DNA from: Parasphingorhabdus litoris DSM 22379
Lineage (GTDB): Bacteria; Pseudomonadota; Alphaproteobacteria; Sphingomonadales; Sphingomonadaceae
Direction: 5' to 3'
Assembly: GCF_020906275.1 (NCBI RefSeq)
Contig: NZ_CP086727.1
Span: 2,976,001 to 3,040,000 of the forward strand
Length of the DNA: 64,000 bases
Numbering within the stretch: the first letter of the stretch is position 1; every line of letters begins with the position of its first letter. The notes under the pieces were generated by a model. That model worked only from the letters and a program-made list of their open reading frames with translations. It was not told where the DNA came from and ran no database searches. Shown piece by piece: positions 51,095 through 59,641 of the stretch. The translations under genes and the position numbers were made by a program.

Positions 51095-51202
51095 GGACCG
51101 AAACCTTTTTATATAGTGATGGCCATTAAACGATTGTGGCGCGCAATGCCAAGCAATCTATGCCAAAATTTAGTGTATCAATAATATAATACAGTTCGGC
51201 AA

Positions 51203-52132
51203 TTAATCAACCGTTTCAAAATCATCGCGGATCAGCGTACCTGCGCCCTTGCTGGTGAAGATTTCCAGCAGCATGGCATGGGGTATACGGCCATCCAGAA
51301 CAACGGCAGCATCAACCCCCTTCATGACCGCGCTAACACAGGTTTCGAGCTTGGGAATCATCCCGCCGGATATGGTTCCGTCTTCTTTAAGGCGTTTGAT
51401 TTCCTTGGGATAGAGATCAGTCAGCAATTCGCCCTGTTTATCCAGCACACCCGCGACATCGGTCAACAGGAACAGGCGCGCGGCTCTGAGTGCTGCGGCA
51501 ACGGCACCCGCCATTGTGTCGGCGTTGATATTGTAAGTATGCCCATCATCGCCAACGCCGATGGGCGCAATAACGGGAATCATGCCCGCCGTTGAAATTG
51601 TATCGACTACGCTGCGATCAACCCGTTTCGGCTCGCCAACAAAGCCCAGATCAATGATCCGTTCTATATTGCTATCAGGGTCGCGAGCCGTGCGGCGCAA
51701 TTTAGAGGCTTTGACAAAACCGCCATCTTTGCCGGATATACCAATTGCACTACCGCCTGCTTTCTCGATCCAACTGACCAGTTCCTTGTTGATCGCACCG
51801 GATAGGACCATTTCTGCGATCTCGGCTGTTTCTTTGGTCGTGACACGCAGGCCATCGACAAACTCACTTTCGACGCCCACCCGTTCCAGCATCGCCCCAA
51901 TCTGGGGACCACCACCATGCACCACCACCGGATTGATCCCGACTGCTTTCAGCAGGACGATATCTTCGGCAAAATTGCGTGCCAGCGCAGGATCACCCAT
52001 GGCATGCCCGCCATATTTGACGACAAATGTCTTGCCAGCATAGCGCTGCAAATAGGGCAAGGCCTCAGTCAGCGTTTCCGCTTTGGCCAGCATCGCCGGG
52101 TCGGGCGCGTGATTGGTTGCTTCTTTGGTCAT
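51203..52132 (-). CDS. argB: Acetylglutamate kinase
   Basis: The 309-residue enzyme phosphorylates N-acetylglutamate in arginine synthesis. [16 protein letters not shown] and [17 protein letters not shown] at the N-terminal half, [26 protein letters not shown], and [10 protein letters not shown] near the C terminus match ArgB. The start is set at [10 protein letters not shown]; a TTG four codons upstream is possible. The N-terminal helix suggests the hexameric, arginine-inhibited form. It is last in a mutS-peroxiredoxin-argB run. Confidence 0.95.
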   Translation of the reverse strand: MTKEATNHAPDPAMLAKAETLTEALPYLQRYAGKTFVVKYGGHAMGDPALARNFAEDIVLLKAVGINPVVVHGGGPQIGAMLERVGVESEFVDGLRVTTKETAEIAEMVLSGAINKELVSWIEKAGGSAIGISGKDGGFVKASKLRRTARDPDSNIERIIDLGFVGEPKRVDRSVVDTISTAGMIPVIAPIGVGDDGHTYNINADTMAGAVAAALRAARLFLLTDVAGVLDKQGELLTDLYPKEIKRLKEDGTISGGMIPKLETCVSAVMKGVDAAVVLDGRIPHAMLLEIFTSKGAGTLIRDDFETVD

Positions 52133-52174
52133 GCCGTCTTTCAATCCAGCTTTACGGCAATTGCAACATGTTTA

Positions 52175-52753
52175 TCAATTTTCAGGCGGCGCAGCCATTT
52201 TTGCCCGTGCCAGTTGCTGTACTTTTTCAAGCGTTTTCTGCACATGTCCTTTGGGGTCCTGCGCACTATGCACCATGACAATTTTACTATTCTGGTCAAT
52301 GACATAGCTTGTCCGATTGGTAAGCGCGAGTGTCGGTTTCATGCGCACTTGATAACCGTCCATTACCGCATCATCCGCTCGGGCAACGGCAAATTTATCA
52401 CGGCATTCCTCAACCGAAAACTTGGTCAGAGTCTCTAAATCATCGCCGGACATGCCGATGACCGTAGCGCCAGCTGCTTCAAAATCGGCCGTGGCTTCAG
52501 CGAACATATTGGCCTCGATAGTGCAGCCTTCAGTGAAAGCCTTGGGGAAGAAATAGAGCACGACGGGCCCTTTTTTCAGTTTTTCCGACAGGCTGACATT
52601 AAACGGCTTGCCAGCAAGTGCCGCGGTGGTCTCAAAATGAGGAGCCGCCGCGCCGACCTCCAGTGGTTCAGCATTGGCACTGCGTGAGCTATATACATAT
52701 GCGCCGCCTCCCAGCAGCAACGCGGACATGATAATGATAATCCAGCGGTTCAT
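52175..52753 (-). CDS. Exported or membrane-bound peroxiredoxin (BCP/AhpC-TSA type)
   Basis: The 192-residue protein has an N-terminal hydrophobic segment (WIIIIMSALLLGGGAYVY) and a peroxiredoxin domain with the peroxidatic cysteine in LYFFPKAFTEGCTIEA. FSVEECRDKFAVARA is in the usual helix after the active site. It reduces hydroperoxides, probably in the periplasm because of the N-terminal anchor. The ATG follows the mutS stop directly. Confidence 0.87.
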   Translation of the reverse strand: MNRWIIIIMSALLLGGGAYVYSSRSANAEPLEVGAAAPHFETTAALAGKPFNVSLSEKLKKGPVVLYFFPKAFTEGCTIEANMFAEATADFEAAGATVIGMSGDDLETLTKFSVEECRDKFAVARADDAVMDGYQVRMKPTLALTNRTSYVIDQNSKIVMVHSAQDPKGHVQKTLEKVQQLARAKMAAPPEN

Positions 52754-55402
52754 CTATTCTTCCTGTTCCAGTACGGCTTTGAGCGCATAGAGCTGATCAA
52801 GCGCATCACGCGGGCTCAGCGCATCAATATCCAGATCTTTCAACGCATCTCTCAACATATCGGTTTTCACATCTTCTTCCGCAAGACTGGCTGCGAATAA
52901 TGGCAAATCGCCCAATCCGGCCGCGAGACCACCGGTTTCCGCTTTGCCTGCTTCAAGCTTGTCGAGCACCGATTTGGCGCGTTTCAATACCGGTTTGGGA
53001 ATGCCCGCCAGCTTAGCCACAGCCAGACCATAGCTGCGGTCCGCTGGTCCCTTTGCCAGTTCGTGGAGCAACACAAGGTCACCTTTCCACTCCCGCGCGC
53101 GGACATGGTGCAGTGACATCGCATCAAGCCGATCCGCTAATCTGGTCAATTCATGATAGTGGGTCGCGAACAGACAGCGACACTGATTGGTTTCGTGCAC
53201 CGCCTCAACCACCGCCCATGCCAATGCGAGGCCGTCATAGGTCGATGTACCTCGACCCACTTCGTCTAGAATAACGAAGCTCTTCTCGGTCGCCTGACTA
53301 AGGATCGTTGCGGTTTCGACCATCTCTACCATGAAGGTTGAACGCCCTTGCGCCAGATTGTCGGACGCCCCTACCCGGCTGAACAGACGGTCCACCAGAC
53401 TGAGCCGAGCCGACGCAGCCGGCACAAACCCACCCGCCTGCGCCAGGATCACGATTAACGCGTTCTGCCGCAGGAAAGTTGATTTACCGCCCATATTGGG
53501 GCCGGATACAAGCCAGAGCCGCTCATCGTTGGACAAAGCACAATCATTGGCGACAAATGGATCACCTTCCGCGCTCAGCGCCGCCTCCACGACCGGATGA
53601 CGGCCGCCCTTGATGTCGAGCACATTACCGTCAGAAAATTCCGGGCGGCACCACTGCCCTTCAACCGCACGTTCGGCGAGCGCTGAGGCAACATCAATCC
53701 GTGCTAGGGCATCGGCGCTGACCGCTATCGCATCCTTGCGCGCCAGCACCTTGTCGACCAGTTCCTCAAAATGCGCGGCTTCAGCGGCCAACGCATGGGC
53801 ACCCGCCTGCGTCACCCGAACGGCTTCCTCATGCAATTCGGTAGAGTTAAACCGCACAACGCCCGCTAGCGTCTGGCGATGGGTAAAGCCGGAATCTTGC
53901 GCCATCAAACTATCGCCATGGCGCGCTGGTACTTCGACAAAATAACCGAGCACAGCGTTGTGCTTGATCTTGAGTGTGTTGATCCCGGTGGCTTCGCGAT
54001 ACCGCCCTTCAAGATTGGCTATCGCTTTACGACCATCGGAACCAGCGCTGCGCAATTCATCCAGCGCAGGATCGTAGTCCGATGCGATATAACCGCCATT
54101 GGTCATGTCCGTCGGCGGTGTTTCCACAAGCGCGCGTTCCAGAAGATCCACCATTGCTGCGTGCCCGTCCAGCGCTGGAAGCAGGGCATTCATCATATCG
54201 GGCAAAGCCATATCGAGCGCCAATTGTTCGCGCAAAAGCCGGGCACCGCTAAGGCCATCGCGTATCTGGCCCAAATCACGCGGGCTTCCTCGTCCTGCCG
54301 ATATCCGGCCGAGTGCACGGCTGATATCCGGCATAGCCTTCAGCGCATCACGCACCGCCTCGCGAATGGCGGGAGCATCATGAAACCATTGCACAATGCC
54401 CAGTCGCAAATTGATTTTCGTTTCATCAAATAGCGGCGCGGCGAGGTCCCGGCCCAGCAAGCGCGCACCACCGGGCGTCACTGTCCGGTCAATATTGCCA
54501 AGCAGGCTGCCCCGGCGCTCACCCGCCATTGTACGTTCAATCTCAAGGCTTGCGCGTGTCGCGCCATCGATAAGCAGATATTCACCGGCATGGCGTTGAA
54601 CCGGCGGTTTCAGAAAAGGCGTGTCGCCTTGCGCGGCATGTTCAATATAAGCGATCAACCCGCCAGCCGCCGCCAGTTCGCTGCGCGCAAAATCGCCAAA
54701 GCCATCTAGTGTCGAAACCCCGAACAGCGCCTTGAGCTTGCGCTCAGCCCTTTGGCTGTCGAAATCCTCTTTGGGCCATTCGGTCGCCGTGTCCAATCGT
54801 TCAACCAGCGAAGGACTGCAAATGATTTCGGATGGCGCGATCCGAGACAACTCGGCGGTCAGCGCATCTTCCGATATTTGCAGCAGTTCAAAATCGCCTG
54901 TGGAAATATCGCTTGCTGCTATACCGATCTGACCTTGCACTTCTGCAACCGCCACCAGCATATTGTCGGACCGCGCATCGAGCAGCGTGTCCTCAGTCAA
55001 AGTCCCGGCAGTCACATAGCGAATAATATCCCGCGCAACCAAAGCCTTATAACCGCCCCGCGCTTTCGCCTCAGCGGGGGTTTCGGTTTGTTCGGCAATC
55101 GCAACCTTGAACCCCGCGCGGATCAATTTGGCTAAATAGCTCTCGGCAGCATGCACCGGCACCCCGCACATCGGGACCTGCTCTCCGGCATTTTTACCGC
55201 GCGACGTCAGCGCAATATCAAGCGCAGCCGAAGCCAGTTTGGCATCTTCAAAGAACAGTTCGAAAAAATCGCCCATCCGATAAAAGAGCAAACAATCCTG
55301 CGCCTTTTCCTTCAACGCAAAATATTGCTCCATCATCGGTGTCAGCTTGGGCTGGGCATCCGCTTTCTTTTTTGATTTTTTGGACTGAACTTTGGTGGCC
55401 AT
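52754..55402 (-). CDS. mutS: DNA mismatch repair protein MutS
   Basis: The 882-residue ATPase recognises mismatches and starts repair with MutL. The mismatch-reading motif is in LFYRMGDFFELFFEDA near residue 40, and the Walker A is GPNMGGKSTFLRQNALI. Walker B and the DEVGRGTSTYDGLALAWA signature follow. The Lys-rich start MATKVQSKKSKKK is short. It is divergent from maeB with a 180-base region between and is followed at once by the peroxiredoxin gene. Confidence 0.97.
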   Translation of the reverse strand: MATKVQSKKSKKKADAQPKLTPMMEQYFALKEKAQDCLLFYRMGDFFELFFEDAKLASAALDIALTSRGKNAGEQVPMCGVPVHAAESYLAKLIRAGFKVAIAEQTETPAEAKARGGYKALVARDIIRYVTAGTLTEDTLLDARSDNMLVAVAEVQGQIGIAASDISTGDFELLQISEDALTAELSRIAPSEIICSPSLVERLDTATEWPKEDFDSQRAERKLKALFGVSTLDGFGDFARSELAAAGGLIAYIEHAAQGDTPFLKPPVQRHAGEYLLIDGATRASLEIERTMAGERRGSLLGNIDRTVTPGGARLLGRDLAAPLFDETKINLRLGIVQWFHDAPAIREAVRDALKAMPDISRALGRISAGRGSPRDLGQIRDGLSGARLLREQLALDMALPDMMNALLPALDGHAAMVDLLERALVETPPTDMTNGGYIASDYDPALDELRSAGSDGRKAIANLEGRYREATGINTLKIKHNAVLGYFVEVPARHGDSLMAQDSGFTHRQTLAGVVRFNSTELHEEAVRVTQAGAHALAAEAAHFEELVDKVLARKDAIAVSADALARIDVASALAERAVEGQWCRPEFSDGNVLDIKGGRHPVVEAALSAEGDPFVANDCALSNDERLWLVSGPNMGGKSTFLRQNALIVILAQAGGFVPAASARLSLVDRLFSRVGASDNLAQGRSTFMVEMVETATILSQATEKSFVILDEVGRGTSTYDGLALAWAVVEAVHETNQCRCLFATHYHELTRLADRLDAMSLHHVRAREWKGDLVLLHELAKGPADRSYGLAVAKLAGIPKPVLKRAKSVLDKLEAGKAETGGLAAGLGDLPLFAASLAEEDVKTDMLRDALKDLDIDALSPRDALDQLYALKAVLEQEE

Positions 55403-55583
55403 AGAGGCAGCGATAGCCGACTATCGCAGCACATAAAAGAGCCGCAATTCCATAATCGGAATCTATTATTCCAAATCAACATTATAGCAGGCCTTGCCCA
55501 ATGCCCATCATTCAGAGTAGGCAAGTTCAGGGACGCGCAGTACGTTGGCAGGGGATGCCAAATCTGAATCACGGAGAGACAAT

Positions 55584-57854
55584 TTGGCCGACAAAAATGA
55601 CAGCAATGTAGAATTTTCCGAGCGCGAAGCCCTATTATTCCATTCCCACGGACGTCCCGGTAAAATCGAGATTGTGGCTTCAAAACCGATGGCAACGCAG
55701 CGGGATTTAAGCCTTGCCTATTCACCCGGTGTCGCCGTGCCGGTTCGGGCGATCGCGGATGATCCGGCTTCCGCTTACGATTATACCGCCAAGGGTAATC
55801 TGGTCGCAGTAATTTCAAACGGAACTGCGATATTGGGTCTCGGCAATTTGGGCGCGCTCGCCTCCAAACCGGTGATGGAGGGCAAGGCTGTCCTGTTCAA
55901 GCGCTTCGCCGACGTCGACTCGATCGATCTCGAGCTGAATACTGAAGATACGGAAGCCTTTATCAATGCGGTCCAGCTGATGGAACCAAGTTTTGGCGGC
56001 ATAAATCTGGAAGATATTGGTGCGCCAGCCTGCTTCATCATCGAACAGACGCTGCGCGACCGAATGAATATTCCGGTATTCCATGATGATCAGCATGGTA
56101 CGGCAATCATCGCAGCGGCAGGTATCATCAACGCTTGCTTGCTGACCAATCGTGAAGTCAAGGACATTAAGGTTGTCGTGAACGGTGCTGGTGCAGCGGC
56201 CATTGCCTGTGCAGCGCTGATCAAGGCGATGGGCGTACCGCATGACAATCTCACCATGTGTGATCGCAGCGGTGTCATTTATCGCGGCCGCGACAATGTC
56301 GATCAATGGAAATCGGCCCATGCAATCGATACCGATGCCCGCGACCTGACCGAAGCGCTGAAAGGCGCAGACGTATTTCTCGGCCTGTCCGCGGCTGGCG
56401 CGCTGAAACCGGAAATGGTTCGCGACATGGCCGACAAACCAATCATCTTTGCGATGGCCAACCCTGATCCAGAAATCACACCACCGGATGCCAAGGCCGC
56501 CCGGCCCGATGCGATTGTCGCGACTGGGCGCTCTGATTATCCCAATCAGGTCAACAATGTCCTTGGTTTCCCGTTTATTTTCCGCGGCGCGCTTGATGTG
56601 CGAGCAACGCGCATCAACGACGAGATGAAAGTCGCGGCCGCCAACGCCATTGCCGAACTTGCACGCGAGCAGGTGCCCGAAGAAGTGGCTGCGGCCTATG
56701 GCGGGCAAGCGCCGACTTTTGGTGTCGATTACATCATCCCGGCACCATTTGATCCTCGCCTGATGGACGTTGTGTCCGCCGCCGTTGCCAAGGCAGCCAT
56801 GGACAGCGGCGTTGCACAAAAACCGATTGAAGATCTGGATGCTTATCGTCAGAGCCTGAAGGCACGGCTCAACCCGACCACATCTGTGCTGACACAAGCC
56901 TATGAAGCCTGCCGCATCGCCCCCAAACGAGTCATCTTTGCCGAAGCCGAAGAAGATGTCGTGCTGCGTGCGGCCATTCAGTTCCAAGATGGCGGCTATG
57001 GCACGCCAGTTCTGGTTGGCCGTGACGATCGTGTGCGTGAAAAGCTCAAGGAATTGGGCGTCAGCGATCCGGAACGCTTCGAGATCCACAATTCGCGCAA
57101 CAGCCCGCTGGTGCCCGACATGGTGAACATGCTCTATGAACGGTTGCACCGCAAAGGCCATATGAAACGCGACATCAAGCGTATGGTCAATCAGGACCGA
57201 AATATATTCGGCTCCGCATTGCTCGCGATGGATCAGGGCGAGGCGATGATAACTGGTGTCACGCGTCCCTATTCGCAGACATTTAAAGATGTCGCGAAAG
57301 TCATTGATGTGGAAGCCGGACGCACCGCTTTTGGTATCCACGTCATGGTTGGTCAAAGCCATACGATATTCATGGCCGATACCACCGTAAACGAACGGCC
57401 AAGCGCTGAAGAACTGGCCGATATTGCCGAGCAGACAGCCGCTGTTGCCCGGAAAATGGGTCATGAGCCCCGCGTGGCATTTCTAAGCTATTCCACATTC
57501 GGCAATCCCGCAGGGCGCTGGCTGGAAAATATACGCGAGGCTGTTGCAGTACTCGACAGCCGCCGTGTGAATTTCGAATATGAAGGGGAGATGGCACCCG
57601 ATGTTGCCTTAAACCCCAAACTGATGGCCAATTATCCGTTCAACCGGCTGTCCGGTTCTGCCAATGTCCTGGTGATGCCTGGCCTGCAATCGGCCAACCT
57701 CTCCGCCAAATTGCTGCGCGAGCTGGGCGGCGATGCGGTCATCGGACCGATGCTGGTTGGTCTCGATAAGTCGGTGCAGATTGCAACCATGGCATCAACC
57801 GCGTCAGAGCTGGTAACCTTGGCTGTATTGGCAGCAAGCGGTATCGCCAAATAG
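55584..57854 (+). CDS. maeB: NADP-dependent malic enzyme with phosphotransacetylase-like domain
   Basis: The 756-residue protein joins a malic enzyme (about 1-430) to a Pta-like regulatory domain. The start is a TTG (LADKNDSNVEF) with GGAGAG upstream; a TTG 13 codons earlier lacks a site. SLAYSPGVAVPV, the substrate/metal site PVFHDDQHGTAI, and NAD(P)-binding VVVNGAGAAAIACAAL mark the first part. The second half, from PKRVIFAEAEED, ends in the Pta fold and binds acetyl-CoA in relatives. It makes pyruvate and NADPH from malate. Confidence 0.94.
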   Translation: MADKNDSNVEFSEREALLFHSHGRPGKIEIVASKPMATQRDLSLAYSPGVAVPVRAIADDPASAYDYTAKGNLVAVISNGTAILGLGNLGALASKPVMEGKAVLFKRFADVDSIDLELNTEDTEAFINAVQLMEPSFGGINLEDIGAPACFIIEQTLRDRMNIPVFHDDQHGTAIIAAAGIINACLLTNREVKDIKVVVNGAGAAAIACAALIKAMGVPHDNLTMCDRSGVIYRGRDNVDQWKSAHAIDTDARDLTEALKGADVFLGLSAAGALKPEMVRDMADKPIIFAMANPDPEITPPDAKAARPDAIVATGRSDYPNQVNNVLGFPFIFRGALDVRATRINDEMKVAAANAIAELAREQVPEEVAAAYGGQAPTFGVDYIIPAPFDPRLMDVVSAAVAKAAMDSGVAQKPIEDLDAYRQSLKARLNPTTSVLTQAYEACRIAPKRVIFAEAEEDVVLRAAIQFQDGGYGTPVLVGRDDRVREKLKELGVSDPERFEIHNSRNSPLVPDMVNMLYERLHRKGHMKRDIKRMVNQDRNIFGSALLAMDQGEAMITGVTRPYSQTFKDVAKVIDVEAGRTAFGIHVMVGQSHTIFMADTTVNERPSAEELADIAEQTAAVARKMGHEPRVAFLSYSTFGNPAGRWLENIREAVAVLDSRRVNFEYEGEMAPDVALNPKLMANYPFNRLSGSANVLVMPGLQSANLSAKLLRELGGDAVIGPMLVGLDKSVQIATMASTASELVTLAVLAASGIAK

Positions 57855-57892
57855 CGAGACTACTGGCACAAAATCAGATGAAATCCGTGTAA

Positions 57893-58375
57893 CTAAGGCC
57901 GGGTTGGGTCGTTGCTGGCACCGCGGGCACCAGGAGCACCCACTGCGCCAATATTACCGAATAGCTCTTGGAAGAATGAGCGTTCGCGGCCCAATGTCGG
58001 TGTGGTATCGCCTTCTGGATTGATGCTGGCGACCAGCTCCAGACCAGTGCGATCAACGGCCGTGACATTGCCCGCTTGATCAAAAGTGACACGCATGACC
58101 ATCTGGTCTCTTGGCGTCGGCGAGTTAAACGCAAGTTGCTTGGTCTCGCGGGAGACATAATACCATGTATTGTCGTCAAACTGACCGGTGAAAGTCGGTC
58201 GGCCCAATGACGCTTCGACAGATTGCCGATTATCAACCCCGGCTTGGATCGCATTGGTGAGCACTGGATCAACGATATAGCCCTGATGACCACGAACCTG
58301 TGAACAGCCGGATAGGGCCAGTCCGCCCGCGACCAGAGCTGTCAGCATGACATGCATTTTTAGTTGGCTACGCAT
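57893..58375 (-). CDS. bamE: Outer membrane assembly lipoprotein BamE
   Basis: The 160-residue lipoprotein starts MRSQLKMHVMLTAL behind GGAGAAATGAG, with lipobox LALSGC. The SmpA/OmlA domain shows QAGVDNRQSVEASLGRPTFTG and DNTWYYVSRETKQLAF, typical of BamE, which supports the BAM complex in inserting outer-membrane proteins. The C-terminal tail is Gly/Ala/Pro-rich. It converges with maeB and diverges from the cytochrome chaperone gene. Confidence 0.92.
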   Translation of the reverse strand: MRSQLKMHVMLTALVAGGLALSGCSQVRGHQGYIVDPVLTNAIQAGVDNRQSVEASLGRPTFTGQFDDNTWYYVSRETKQLAFNSPTPRDQMVMRVTFDQAGNVTAVDRTGLELVASINPEGDTTPTLGRERSFFQELFGNIGAVGAPGARGASNDPTRP

Positions 58376-58577
58376 TAACTCATTTCTCCAAAACGGTTGC
58401 CGCTTCGCTTTCAGCACAAAACAAGGCAGCATCGACTTATATAGCAGTTTATTTTCTGCCTACCATAAGGCCCATTGCATCTCGCGATACAAATATCAAT
58501 ATCCCCTGTATGTAGTCTTAACATAAGCGACTGTCAGCCGCTGCCATCCACAACGAATTTCGGGGTCAATATCAATA

Positions 58578-59105
58578 ATGTCATTCTTGAACGAGCTATT
58601 CGGGCGCAAAAACCCCAATCTGGTGATGCAACCGCTTTACAATGCTGTAATTGCGGAGGGCCGCAGACCCGACTGGTATGAAAAGGGTGCTGTTCCAGAT
58701 TCGCTTGATGGCCGGTTCGACATGATTGCCGCCATTCTCTGTGCAGTCCTGATCCGGCTGGACCAGAGTGACGAAGCACGGCAGGAAATTGCTTGGCTGA
58801 CCGAATTATTCGTTACCGATATGGAAGGTCAGTTGCGTCAGATTGGTATTGGTGATCTGATCGTCGGCAAACGCGTAGGTGATATGATGAGCGCACTGGG
58901 TGGCCGTCTTGGTGCCTACGGCGAAGCTTTAAGCGGCAATACTGGCCTCGCTGACGCACTCGTCCGCAATCTGTACCGCGGTGAAGCACCGGAACAATCG
59001 GCTCTGGATTTCACTACCACGGGTTTTAAGGATTTCTATGAGCATCTGGTCGGGATGACAACGGATCAGATCATCTCCGGAAATATAGCAAAGGCAAGCT
59101 CATGA
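58578..59105 (+). CDS. Ubiquinol-cytochrome c chaperone-family protein
   Basis: The 175-residue protein has PLYNAVIAEGRRPDWYEKGAVPDSLDGRFDMI, the conserved start of the CBP3/UQCC1-like domain. In mitochondria CBP3 helps cytochrome b synthesis and assembly of the bc1 complex; the alphaproteobacterial proteins are probably assembly factors too. Its start overlaps nothing, and its end overlaps the DUF177 gene by 4 nt. Confidence 0.88.
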   Translation: MSFLNELFGRKNPNLVMQPLYNAVIAEGRRPDWYEKGAVPDSLDGRFDMIAAILCAVLIRLDQSDEARQEIAWLTELFVTDMEGQLRQIGIGDLIVGKRVGDMMSALGGRLGAYGEALSGNTGLADALVRNLYRGEAPEQSALDFTTTGFKDFYEHLVGMTTDQIISGNIAKASS

Positions 59106-59641
59106 AGGAATCCTCATCACCCGCACCGGAACTGTCCCTGATCATCAAGCATTCTGACATCGGAGGTGCGCCCGTGACTGGCCAAATTACAGCCGACGAG
59201 ACACAGCGGGAAGCTTTGGCCGTACGGTTTGACTTGCCTTCGATAGAATCAATCACGGCTGATTATCGCCTCGAAGCTAAAACAGATGAGATCATCTTTA
59301 CCGGCGTGATCTTGTCGGACTTGCATCAGGCATGCGCCATTAGCGGTCAGCCTTTTGACGTCCATGTGGAAGAAGAATTCAACATCATCTTTGTGGAAAA
59401 AACCGACAGTCCGACAGGTGAAGAGGAAATCGAACTGGCGTCTGAAGATTGCGACGTGATTGAATATCAAGCGGCTCAAATCGATCTCGGCGAAGCCATC
59501 GCGCAAACGCTCTATCTCGCGCTGGATCCTTATCCGCGCGGTCCCGACGCGGACATAATGGCTGAGAAAAATGGTCTGAAAAGCGAAGAGGAAGCCGGGC
59601 CTTTCGGCGCTTTAGCCGCATTAAAGGACAAGCTTGGCTAA
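59102..59641 (+). CDS. DUF177 (YceD-like) protein
   Basis: The 179-residue protein has LHQACAISGQPFDVHVEEEFNIIFVEK and the acidic end DLGEAIAQTLYLALDPYPRGP, both typical of DUF177/YceD. In other bacteria this gene precedes rpmF and is linked to 23S rRNA biogenesis; rpmF is absent here, as in most alphaproteobacteria. The stop overlaps the glnD stop on the opposite strand. Confidence 0.88.
   Translation: MKESSSPAPELSLIIKHSDIGGAPVTGQITADETQREALAVRFDLPSIESITADYRLEAKTDEIIFTGVILSDLHQACAISGQPFDVHVEEEFNIIFVEKTDSPTGEEEIELASEDCDVIEYQAAQIDLGEAIAQTLYLALDPYPRGPDADIMAEKNGLKSEEEAGPFGALAALKDKLG

Noticed and set aside
55815..57464. 549-codon open frame antisense to maeB
   Set aside because: It is an exact shadow of a well-identified malic enzyme; the translation is rich in His/Cys/Ile without any recognisable domain, as expected from reading the complementary strand of a biased coding sequence.
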